A stretch of DNA of 7,585 nucleotides from the NCBI GenBank assembly GCA_007128675.1, contig SKWY01000324.1:1-7585 (forward strand). The letters are read 5' to 3'. This document shows positions 1-6,753 of the stretch, one piece after another. Under the pieces are notes generated by a model that saw only the letters and a program-made list of their open reading frames with translations, ran no database searches and was not told the origin of the DNA. The position numbers and the translations under genes were made by a program. How positions within the stretch are numbered: position 1 is the stretch's first letter; the number at the start of each line of letters is the position of its first letter. Origin of the DNA: Deltaproteobacteria bacterium (GTDB taxonomy: Bacteria > Myxococcota > Myxococcia > SLRQ01).

Positions 1-326
1 ACGAACATCCAGTCGAAGGGAGCGTTATGAGCCAAAAAGACTGGCTCGTACCGATCGCCTTCTCTGACATTTTCGACCCAAGCTGTAAACCGCTCCATCA
101 CGATCCCAGGATCCTCACCGCTCTGAAACAACGAGGCATGAGTGCGACCCGGCATGGCCACGGCAAGCGCCCTCTTGTCGAACTGCTCGGTCACCGGTTT
201 CAGCTCGGCATAAAAGGTGCGTCCTGGCTCCCCAATGACCCATGCACCTACGGAGACCATCGAGTATTGCCCGGGAACGGGGCCAGTGGCTTCGATATCG
301 ACAGAAATGAGCTTGGTCCTTGGCAT
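1..326 (-). CDS. DEDDh-type 3'-5' exonuclease (RNase T / DnaQ-like), N-terminal part, cut by left window edge
   Basis: Translating the minus strand from ATG at 326 gives 108 codons plus two bases, open to the window edge, so the C-terminal half is missing. The visible part fits a DEDDh exonuclease, a family that removes nucleotides from 3' ends using two metal ions. Exo I lies at residues 8-15 (SVDIEATG, acidic D10 and E12) and Exo II at 97-108 (FLAHNAPFDWMF, acidic D105). Exo III, with its His and Asp, would lie beyond the edge. The start at 326 places Exo I close to the N-terminus, as is usual, but no Shine-Dalgarno sequence precedes it. An in-frame ATG at 389, with a weak AAGG upstream, would add 21 residues and overlap the end of the ychF-like gene by 8 bases, suggesting translational coupling. 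The gene is probably last or internal in the MATE / ychF-like operon. Its substrate (DNA or RNA) cannot be told. The family assignment is fairly sure; the start is not. Confidence 0.8.
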   Translation of the reverse strand, partial: MPRTKLISVDIEATGPVPGQYSMVSVGAWVIGEPGRTFYAELKPVTEQFDKRALAVAMPGRTHASLFQSGEDPGIVMERFTAWVENVREGDRYEPVFLAHNAPFDWMF

Positions 327-381
327 CGCAGAAGGTGTTACACCGCATCCGTGCTCGATACCAGTGAAGCCGTCGACCGAG

Positions 382-1425
382 TCACACATTGAACCTTACA
401 TGCATTATGTCCCCATCCTGTACCACGTAGCCGGCCCCTTCCACTCGCAGCCGTCCCGCGTCCTTGACGGCGGCCTCGGAGCCATACTGGACGAACACGT
501 CGTAAGGGGTGATCTCGGCCCTGATGAAGCCCCTTTCGAGATCCGAATGAATGGTGCCGGCTGCCCGCCGGGCCGCTGTTCCTTTTGTTATCGTCCAGGC
601 GCGCACATCCTCCTTACCAACCGTAAAGAAGGAGATCAGATCCTGAAGATGATAGGCCGCGCGCACGAAACGATGCAAAACGGGCTCGGTCATGCCCATG
701 TCCGCAAGGAAGACCTCCTGGTCCTTGGGATCGAGCCTGGCGATCTCGGCCTCGACGCTGGCCGACAGAGCCAGCCCACGGGCCCCTACCGCCTCGATGC
801 GCCTCGAAAGCTCGTCCGGCAATCCAGCCGCCCCGGCATGCTCCTCTCTTCTGTTGAGCACGACGAGAAGAGGCTTGTCGGTCAGCAAGGCATACCCTCG
901 TAGAAACCGCTTGTCCGCCTCCTCTTCCGCGATGAGGCGAAGCGGCACCTCCGCCTCGAGCTTCGCCTTCAAGAGCTCGAGCTGCTCCACTTCTCGTTTC
1001 TCGCTCCTCTCCTTTCGCAGCCGCGCGAGGCGGCGCTCGACGATCTCGAGGTCGGCAAGGAGGCACTCCGAGACGAAAGAGTAGAGCTCGCCCTCGGGGT
1101 CGGGATCTCCCTGGATTCCGGGGTTGTCGAAGTCACGGAGTACGAGGCAGAGAGCGTCCTGGTCTCGGATTTGCTGCAAGGCTTTTCGAGAGAGGCCTTG
1201 TCCCTTAGCGCCATGCTCCCCTGGAACGTCGCAGAACACCACCTCGGCATGAGTCGTCTTCTTGGGGCGAAAGATCTCGGAGAGCCTGTCGACGCGCCGA
1301 TCCGGCACCTTGACAGTGCCAACCCTTAGCTCTCCACCGAACCCAACCGGCACATCCATCCCAGTAAGAGCATTGAACAAGGTCGTCTTACCCGAACCTG
1401 GGAAGCCGACTAGACCAATCTTCAC
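382..1425 (-). CDS. YchF/OLA1-like P-loop NTPase with C-terminal TGS domain (divergent YchF paralogue)
   Basis: The product is a 347-residue Obg-superfamily NTPase of the YchF/OLA1 type. These proteins bind ribosomes, often prefer ATP to GTP and act in stress and translation control. The P-loop is at residues 7-14 (GFPGSGKT), Walker B/G3 is DVPG at 66-69, and the G4 position reads NRRE at 191-194, matching the NxxE of ATP-preferring YchF/OLA1 rather than NKxD. A G5-like SAS lies at 221-223. A charged helical segment at about 121-172 corresponds to the YchF coiled-coil arm. Residues about 262-347 form the TGS domain, ending in the very YchF-like VVQDGDIMHVRFNV. Unusual points are the P-loop, which is NVGKS in canonical YchF, and the lack of the switch I region with its TIEPN-type motif. 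It is slightly shorter than E. coli YchF (about 363). The start codon is GTG, fixed by an AGGAGGT five bases upstream. It lies 29 bases after the MATE gene. Membership in the YchF superfamily is sure; orthology to ychF is doubtful, so no symbol is given. Confidence 0.92.
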   Translation of the reverse strand: MKIGLVGFPGSGKTTLFNALTGMDVPVGFGGELRVGTVKVPDRRVDRLSEIFRPKKTTHAEVVFCDVPGEHGAKGQGLSRKALQQIRDQDALCLVLRDFDNPGIQGDPDPEGELYSFVSECLLADLEIVERRLARLRKERSEKREVEQLELLKAKLEAEVPLRLIAEEEADKRFLRGYALLTDKPLLVVLNRREEHAGAAGLPDELSRRIEAVGARGLALSASVEAEIARLDPKDQEVFLADMGMTEPVLHRFVRAAYHLQDLISFFTVGKEDVRAWTITKGTAARRAAGTIHSDLERGFIRAEITPYDVFVQYGSEAAVKDAGRLRVEGAGYVVQDGDIMHVRFNV

Positions 1426-1430
1426 AAGGC

Positions 1431-1437
1431 ACCTCCT
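1431..1437 (-). promoter_or_regulatory. Strong Shine-Dalgarno site of the ychF-like gene
   Basis: On the minus strand this reads AGGAGGT, a near-perfect match to the anti-Shine-Dalgarno sequence. It sits five bases before a GTG codon at 1425-1423 and settles the start of the YchF-like protein. It lies in the 29-base gap after the MATE stop codon, so the gene has its own ribosome entry even though it is probably co-transcribed with the transporter gene. Confidence 0.85.
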
Positions 1438-1454
1438 ATTTCAAGGCGGGACAT

Positions 1455-2897
1455 CTAAACCACTCTTCCCCTCCGGCGCCACCCTCCTTTGAAAAACACG
1501 GCGGTCAAGGCCGTCCCAACAAGAACCAGCGCCACGGTGAGGCCCCACCAGAAGCCCGATGCGCCCCACCCAAGACCAAAGGCGAGAAACGCACCAAGAG
1601 GCAGACCCACCATCCAATGGGAGAAGAGGTTGGCGAGCAGCGGGGTCCTCATGTCCGCCGCCCCCCGGAGACTTCCGGCCGCGACAGCCTGCAGCCCATC
1701 GGCCAGTTGGAATACGACGGCTATTCGAAGGAGCATTGCCGCTCCTGCTATGACCTCGGGATCGGAGGTGAAAGCCCGGACGAATACGGTGGGCATCAAC
1801 AGGAACAGGATCGATGGGAACAGCATGAACCCCATTCCGAGACCCAGAGCGACTTTTCCAGCACGCATCGCCGCGGCTGGATCGCCACGGCCGACGGCCT
1901 GTCCCACCCTGACATTGGCGGCCACACCGATACCGAGCGGCACCATGAATGCGAAGCTTACGCAGGTAAGAGCTATCTGGTGCTGTGCAAGCGATACGGC
2001 ACCAAGCCATCCCACGAGGATCCCCGTCGCGGAAAAGACTCCCACCTCGGCAAGAAGCTGTAGCCCTATGGGCAGGCCGAGCGCCACTATCCTTCTCGCT
2101 TCCGAGAAGCGGGGCATTCTGGGCTTCAGGGCCAGATGAGCAAGGCTCGAATGGAAGAGAACGAGAACGACTGCTCCAAGCATGAACCATCGGACGATGC
2201 TCGTAGCAATACCGGCGCCTACCACGCCGAGCGCAGGAGCTCCCAAAAACCCGTGAATCAAGACCGCGTCCGCCAAGAGGTTGAGGATATTCGCGGCCAA
2301 CGTGACAATCATGACCGGACGGGTTCGCCCTATACCGTTGAGGAGCCCTCGGCATGAGGCAAAGATCAGGAATGGAACAGCGGCGAAGCTCCTGGCCGTC
2401 ATGTAGCTGGTGGAAAGCTTGGCTACCGCCTCGTCCTGTCGCAAAAGCAAGAGCAGCCACTCCAGATCCAGAAAGGCCAGGTTCAACAGGAGGCCCATGG
2501 CCAGAGCGAGCCAGGTGGCCTGCCAGAACAAACCTCCCGCCCGAGCCAACTTTCCGGCTCCAACGGCTTGGGAGACCATCGTATCGAGGGCCATGATGAT
2601 CCCGGCGCAGAAGATGCCGGCGGCAAAGAAGATCGAGTTGCCCAGGCTGACCGCGGCCAAGGCCTCCGCCCCGAGAGGACCTACCATGAGTACATCCACG
2701 AGCCCCATGGTCATCATGCCTAGTTGAGCGACGACCACGGGACCGGCGAGCCGCCAAGTAGCCTTCACCTCCACTCCAAGCGATCCCCTCCCTTCTTGCC
2801 CCTTCAAATCGGCCGCTCCGAGCTCTTGCTCGCCCTGAACAGCCTCTTCCTCGAGGGACCGTGAGCATCGGTCGGAGGTATGGTCACGTAGCGTCAC
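1455..2897 (-). CDS. MATE family efflux transporter (NorM/DinF type)
   Basis: This is an inner-membrane multidrug/toxin exporter driven by a Na+ or H+ gradient. The 480-residue reading contains about twelve hydrophobic segments from residue 47 to 468, arranged as two similar six-helix halves. Three acidic residues fall where the cation-binding residues of NorM lie: D68 in helix 1 (MGLVDVLMVG), E284 in helix 7 (LLAEVGVFSA) and D400 in helix 10 (LADGLQAVAAGSLRG). AQHQIAL at 304-310 and the loops VSQAVGAG (108-115) and VGQAVGRGD (331-339) are family hallmarks. The first 41 residues are hydrophilic, rich in Glu, Gln and Gly, and not typical. The real start may be GTG at 2774, giving 439 residues beginning MEVKATWRLAG, with a GAGGGG ten bases upstream; the GTG at 2897 has only a weak AGGCG. 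It is the first gene of the minus-strand run and divergent from smc. The substrate cannot be predicted. The family call is firm. Confidence 0.95.
   Translation of the reverse strand: MTLRDHTSDRCSRSLEEEAVQGEQELGAADLKGQEGRGSLGVEVKATWRLAGPVVVAQLGMMTMGLVDVLMVGPLGAEALAAVSLGNSIFFAAGIFCAGIIMALDTMVSQAVGAGKLARAGGLFWQATWLALAMGLLLNLAFLDLEWLLLLLRQDEAVAKLSTSYMTARSFAAVPFLIFASCRGLLNGIGRTRPVMIVTLAANILNLLADAVLIHGFLGAPALGVVGAGIATSIVRWFMLGAVVLVLFHSSLAHLALKPRMPRFSEARRIVALGLPIGLQLLAEVGVFSATGILVGWLGAVSLAQHQIALTCVSFAFMVPLGIGVAANVRVGQAVGRGDPAAAMRAGKVALGLGMGFMLFPSILFLLMPTVFVRAFTSDPEVIAGAAMLLRIAVVFQLADGLQAVAAGSLRGAADMRTPLLANLFSHWMVGLPLGAFLAFGLGWGASGFWWGLTVALVLVGTALTAVFFKGGWRRRGRVV
2785..2790 (-). promoter_or_regulatory. 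Possible ribosome binding site supporting a shorter MATE start at 2774
   Basis: On the minus strand this reads GAGGGG, inside a longer purine run (AAGAAGGGAGGGG). It lies ten bases upstream of an in-frame GTG at 2774-2772. Initiation there would remove 41 hydrophilic residues and give the usual short N-terminal tail before helix 1. The spacing is a little long, so the site is suggestive rather than decisive. Confidence 0.4.
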
Positions 2898-2909
2898 GTC
2901 ACTTTCGCC

Positions 2910-2938
2910 TTGAACACTGGGGGAACGATCCGTACACT
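2910..2938 (+). promoter_or_regulatory. Candidate sigma70-type promoter for smc
   Basis: TTGAAC at 2910-2915 matches four of six bases of the -35 consensus. After an ideal 17-base spacer, TACACT at 2933-2938 matches four of six bases of the -10 consensus. Transcription would start near 2945 and leave a leader of about 175 bases before smc, which would include the inverted repeats at 2983-3019. The call is from sequence only, and a match of this quality can occur by chance. Confidence 0.3.
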
Positions 2939-2982
2939 CAAAGCCACGTCAGCGCCTCTCCCATCCTTTCTTGCTGAAGTCA

Positions 2983-3019
2983 CCAGAAGAAACATCTTCT
3001 AGCTCACGTTCACTTCTGG
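2983..3019. repeat. Two overlapping short inverted repeats upstream of smc
   Basis: CCAGAAG at 2983-2989 is the exact reverse complement of CTTCTGG at 3013-3019, a 7-base pairing with a 23-base interval. Overlapping it, AGAAGA at 2985-2990 pairs exactly with TCTTCT at 2995-3000 across the loop AACA. The two pairings share the left arm and cannot form together. They could be an operator or a weak RNA fold in the smc leader. Both are short and may be chance. Confidence 0.35.
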
Positions 3020-3122
3020 GGAGGGGCGCCGACGTTGTTCATCCTACTTCGCCACGCATAACCCGTTTGGGTACTTGCTTTCCAGAGCGCGCCGTCATCA
3101 CCTTCCACTTATTTGGTATCGC

Positions 3123-6100
3123 ATGCGTTTGAAGCGTCTCGACATAGTCGGGTTCAAGTCTTTTCTCGACAGGACAGTCGTTCAGTTCCACGATGGCGTC
3201 ACGGGCATCGTGGGCCCGAACGGATGCGGCAAATCGAACATAGTAGATGCCATTCGGTGGGTTCTTGGCGAGCAGTCGCCAAAGCATCTTCGCGGCTCCG
3301 CCATGCAGGATGTGATCTTCAACGGCTCTCAGAGCCAGGCGCCCGTGAACATGGCGGAGGTAACCCTTACCTTCGTGAACGACAACCCCGATGAGATTCC
3401 CGCCCGCTACCGTTCCTTCGCTGAGATCGCCGTGACCCGGCGACTCTTTCGCAACGGAGACAGCGAGTATCTCATCAACAAGAGCCCATGCCGTCTGATG
3501 GATATCACCGAGGTCTTCCTCGGGACGGGGGTGGGGACCAAGGCATACTCCATAATCGAACAGGGCCGCATAGGCCTGATAGTGTCGGCGAAGCCGGAGG
3601 ATAGGCGCGCCCTCATCGAGGAGGCCGCCGGGATTACCCGCTACAAGAGCAAACGCAGGATTGCCGAACGCAAGATGGAGCATACTCGCACCAACTTGCT
3701 ACGAGTGGGAGATGTGGTCTCCGAGCTGAAACGTCGTTTGGAGAGCCTCTCCAGGCAAGCGAAGAAGGCTGAGCGCTACAAGAAGCTCAAGCACCAGCTT
3801 CGAGAGATCGAGCTTCACATCGCCGCCCATCGATGGCTCGAGATAAACGCGACCCGATCTTGGATCGACACTGACCTCGAGAATAGGCAAGAGCAGGCTC
3901 TGAAGCTGGCCGGCGAAATTTCCTCATTGGAAAAGGACGTCCGGGCCCGAAGAGACCGCCTCGCCTCGGAGGAAGCACGCCTCTCCGAGATACAGTCGCG
4001 GGCCGCCGAGGCGGAAGGCAAGGCCAAGGTGCATCTCGAACGCGTGGCGGGCGTGGGCCGAGAGCGAGCAAGCCTGGATGTAAGAAACGAGCAGGCACAG
4101 CGAGAGATACTCGCCCTGGACGCCAAGCGAGCCCTGCTCTCCAAGAAGACAGGCGAGGAGAAAGAAGAGCTAGCAAGACTGGAAGCGGCTCTTGCCGAAG
4201 GTCGGGCTCTTCTCGAGGAGCGGCTCGAGGACTTATCAAAGGCTGAAGCGCAGGCTAGGCACTTGGGTGAGCTTGCGCAGGTCGAGCGATCGGCCGCTGC
4301 GAACGCCTCCAGCGCCTTCACTCAGGGCGAGAGTCAGCTTCTCTCCTTGAACAGACATCGAGAAGATCTGGAGGTCAGGCAGGCAAAGGCCGCTTCGGAG
4401 ATTGACGAGCTCGAGAAGCGCCTCGATTCCATCGAGGAGTCTCGCCACGCTTTGGAGGGCTCTCTGGACACCACTCGGCAGCTTCACCTCGAGCTGGAGT
4501 CCGAGCGCACGACGACCAACGAGGCTCTCGTTCGCTGCAAGCTTGCCCTCGAGGAGTCCCAAGGTGAGTTGGAGGCGATCAAGGACGTTCTTTCCGACAA
4601 GAGAGGCCGTCTGCAATCCCTGGAGGAAATCCAACGCAACTATGAGGGCTATCAAAGCGGTGTCCGAGACGTAATGCTGCGCGAAGAGGGGATCGAGGGC
4701 GTTTCACAGGCCGATATCACGGGGCTGGTGGCCGACATCGTACGCGCCGAGCCCCCTCATGAGCTGGCCGTCGAGGCAGTCCTGGGCGAGAGGCTCCAGC
4801 AGATTCTCGTCGCCGACCAGAGCACGGGCATGGCCCTCATCTCCTGGTTGAACAGCAGAGATACTGGAAGGTCGGCGTTCCTCCCGATAGGCGAGCTTCG
4901 CTGCACGACCTCTGATCCCGCCCGGGCGCATTCGCTGGATGGCGGGCCTGGTGTCGTAGCGGCCGCGCTGGACATCGTCCAAAGAGAAAAGGAGCACGAG
5001 GCGCTCCTTCGACATTTATTGGCCGACGTGGTCATCGTCGAAACAATCGAAGACGCCATTCGTCTATGGCGTGAGCATGAGGGGCTGACATTCGTCACGC
5101 TCGCCGGGGAGGTCGTGACACCTTCAGGAACGATGATAGGTGGCTCCCGTGACGCCGCTGGCGTTGGATTACTGAAGGCGAGACGCGAGATCGACGAGCT
5201 TCGTGCCGAGGTGCGCCGACAGGAAGCCGCCTTCGCGGCCGCCACCGAGACCAGAAGTCGAGTACGAAGACGGCTCGATGGTCTCGAGGAGGGCTTGGCT
5301 CGGCTTTCGGAGAAGACACACGCCGAGCAGATAAACATCGTTTCACAAGAAAAAGAGGTGCATCGCCTCTCCGATGAGGCTCGTCATCTGTCCAGCCGCC
5401 TCGAGGCCGTCGAAACCGAAAGAGCCAGAATCGCGGATTCCATATTCGAGGCCAATAGTGAGATCGAGGCCACGGAGGCGAGGACCACGATGGCGCGGAC
5501 GGAGAGGGACTCGAGAGAAGCCCGCTTCGATGATCTGAACGAACAGCTTCAAGAAATGAACTCGAGTGTTGCCTCTCTTCAAGATAGCGTTACCGTGCTT
5601 CGTGTTCGCGTGGCCGAGGACGTCCAGCGAAGAGATGCTCTGGCCAAACGCATCGAGATGGCCCAGGAGAGCCTCAAGGAGACCGAAGAGAGAGCCGCGG
5701 GTCTCAAGAAGACGATAGCGGGAAGCGACACGGAGTTCGATGCGCTGGCGAGCCGGGCGGCCGAGGACGAAGCGGAAGCCGAGCGCCTGACGAAAGAAGC
5801 CGAATCCATGCGAGTCGCCGCCACCCGTGGTCGTCAGTCCCTTGTCTCCGCCAGCGAGGCCGTCAAGGACGATGAAAAGCGCCTTGATGAAATGCGGTCA
5901 TGGCACGAGCAGGCATCGAGTGATCTCTCCAGGCTGGAGATGGACTCTCGTGAAATGGCAATCGAGATCAATCATCTCGCGGAGACCGTGCTCGAGCGAC
6001 ATGCCACCGAGCTATGCGAGGCCGTTCACACATGGCACCTCCTACCTCCCCCGAGCGAGGAGCAGTTCGACAGGCTCGAGGTTCTTCGCCGCCGAATAGA

Positions 6101-6722
6101 GAGAGTCGGAGAGGTGAACCTAACGGCGATCCAGGAGCACGAGGAGATCTCGGAGCGACACGAGTTCCTTCACGGCCAGAAGGAAGACCTCGAGAAGTCC
6201 CTGCAGCAGCTCGAGAAGGCAATTGAGCGCATCGACAAGACGAGCAAGACACGCTTCATGGAGACATTCGCGCGAGTCGACGAGCTCTTCCAGAAGGTCT
6301 TCCCTCGCCTCTTCAATGGCGGCAAGGCTGGGCTCTCCTTGAGTGAACCACACGATCCGCTTCGATCTGGCGTCGAGATCTTCGCCCAACCCCCGGGCAA
6401 GAAGCTGCAGAACGTCAACCTACTCTCCGGAGGAGAAAAGGCACTGACGGCCACCAGCCTGATCTTCGCCATGTTCCTCGTTCGGCCAACGCCTTTCTGC
6501 CTGCTCGACGAGGTAGACGCTCCTCTCGATGATCAGAACGTCCATCGCTACAACCAGCTAGTGCGTGAGATGAGCCGCCGTAGCCAGTTCATCCTCATCA
6601 CGCACAACAAGACGACAATGGAGTTCGTGGACACACTCTATGGCGTCACCATGGAAGAGCCGGGGATCTCGAAGCTCGTCAGCGCAAGGCTATCGGGGGT
6701 GGGGCCGGCGGTAGCCGCTTGA
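3123..6722 (+). CDS. smc: Chromosome segregation protein SMC (condensin ATPase)
   Basis: SMC dimers, with ScpA and ScpB, extrude DNA loops and help separate sister chromosomes; neither partner gene is in this window. From ATG at 3123 the protein has 1199 residues, close to the usual size (about 1190). The N-terminal ATPase half starts MRLKRLDIVGFKSF, with Walker A GPNGCGKSN at 31-39 and Q-loop Gln at 147 (SIIEQGR). A coiled coil at about 170-500 leads into the hinge (about 507-680, beginning YEGYQSGVRD and including the glycine-rich SGTMIGGS). A second coiled coil runs from about 685 to 1060. The C-terminal half carries the signature LSGGEK at 1101-1106, Walker B FCLLDEVD with D1129 and catalytic E1130, the D-loop APLDD, and the switch His1161 (ILITHNK). 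No motif is missing. The frame stays open 16 codons further to a TTG at 3075, but homology strongly favours 3123 although neither start has a clear Shine-Dalgarno site. It is divergent from the MATE gene and convergent with the acyl-CoA synthetase gene. Confidence 0.97.
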   Translation: MRLKRLDIVGFKSFLDRTVVQFHDGVTGIVGPNGCGKSNIVDAIRWVLGEQSPKHLRGSAMQDVIFNGSQSQAPVNMAEVTLTFVNDNPDEIPARYRSFAEIAVTRRLFRNGDSEYLINKSPCRLMDITEVFLGTGVGTKAYSIIEQGRIGLIVSAKPEDRRALIEEAAGITRYKSKRRIAERKMEHTRTNLLRVGDVVSELKRRLESLSRQAKKAERYKKLKHQLREIELHIAAHRWLEINATRSWIDTDLENRQEQALKLAGEISSLEKDVRARRDRLASEEARLSEIQSRAAEAEGKAKVHLERVAGVGRERASLDVRNEQAQREILALDAKRALLSKKTGEEKEELARLEAALAEGRALLEERLEDLSKAEAQARHLGELAQVERSAAANASSAFTQGESQLLSLNRHREDLEVRQAKAASEIDELEKRLDSIEESRHALEGSLDTTRQLHLELESERTTTNEALVRCKLALEESQGELEAIKDVLSDKRGRLQSLEEIQRNYEGYQSGVRDVMLREEGIEGVSQADITGLVADIVRAEPPHELAVEAVLGERLQQILVADQSTGMALISWLNSRDTGRSAFLPIGELRCTTSDPARAHSLDGGPGVVAAALDIVQREKEHEALLRHLLADVVIVETIEDAIRLWREHEGLTFVTLAGEVVTPSGTMIGGSRDAAGVGLLKARREIDELRAEVRRQEAAFAAATETRSRVRRRLDGLEEGLARLSEKTHAEQINIVSQEKEVHRLSDEARHLSSRLEAVETERARIADSIFEANSEIEATEARTTMARTERDSREARFDDLNEQLQEMNSSVASLQDSVTVLRVRVAEDVQRRDALAKRIEMAQESLKETEERAAGLKKTIAGSDTEFDALASRAAEDEAEAERLTKEAESMRVAATRGRQSLVSASEAVKDDEKRLDEMRSWHEQASSDLSRLEMDSREMAIEINHLAETVLERHATELCEAVHTWHLLPPPSEEQFDRLEVLRRRIERVGEVNLTAIQEHEEISERHEFLHGQKEDLEKSLQQLEKAIERIDKTSKTRFMETFARVDELFQKVFPRLFNGGKAGLSLSEPHDPLRSGVEIFAQPPGKKLQNVNLLSGGEKALTATSLIFAMFLVRPTPFCLLDEVDAPLDDQNVHRYNQLVREMSRRSQFILITHNKTTMEFVDTLYGVTMEEPGISKLVSARLSGVGPAVAA

Positions 6723-6753
6723 GGGGCTCGTCTCTCGATCAAACGGTCAAGAT
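6723..6753. other. Short convergent intergenic gap without a visible terminator
   Basis: Only 31 bases separate the stop codons of smc and the acyl-CoA synthetase gene. I see no hairpin followed by a T run in either direction. Transcription from the two sides may therefore overlap, or end by Rho or beyond this gap. Confidence 0.5.

Larger units (their letters stand above)
2898..3122. other. Divergent intergenic region between the MATE gene and smc
   Basis: About 225 bases separate the two divergent genes, so promoters for both directions must lie here or inside the MATE 5' end. No reading frame here resembles a known protein. Toward smc the best promoter-like pair is at 2910-2938; a weaker pair is TTGTTC at 3035 and CATAAC at 3057, 16 bases apart. 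I found no convincing promoter toward the MATE gene. Short inverted repeats lie at 2983-3019. The smc ATG at 3123 has no recognisable Shine-Dalgarno sequence in the 20 bases before it. Confidence 0.6.

Noticed and set aside
27..392. A 121-codon plus-strand open frame at the left edge
   Set aside because: The minus strand here encodes DEDDh exonuclease motifs Exo I and Exo II, so the plus frame is a shadow.
217..903. A 228-codon plus-strand open frame over the ychF-like and exonuclease genes
   Set aside because: It is antisense to two well-supported genes and shows no recognisable motif, consistent with a compositional shadow.
1441..2868. A 475-codon open frame on the same strand as the MATE gene and nearly coextensive with it
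   Set aside because: Its translation is rich in Arg, Ser and Gly with no membrane segments or family motifs, while the other frame encodes a clear MATE protein. Long shadow frames are expected in high-GC coding DNA.
3018..3025. GGGGAGGG, matching the E. coli FtsK-orienting GGGNAGGG pattern next to smc
   Set aside because: A single 8-base degenerate match is expected by chance at this base composition, and the motif is not established for this lineage.
3035..3062. Second promoter-like pair upstream of smc (TTGTTC, 16 bases, CATAAC)
   Set aside because: It matches only three and four bases of the consensus with a short spacer, so it is weaker than the pair at 2910-2938 and not listed as a feature.
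3039..3683. A 214-codon minus-strand open frame opposite the smc 5' end
   Set aside because: It lies antisense to the highly conserved SMC Walker A and Q-loop region and shows no domain of its own.
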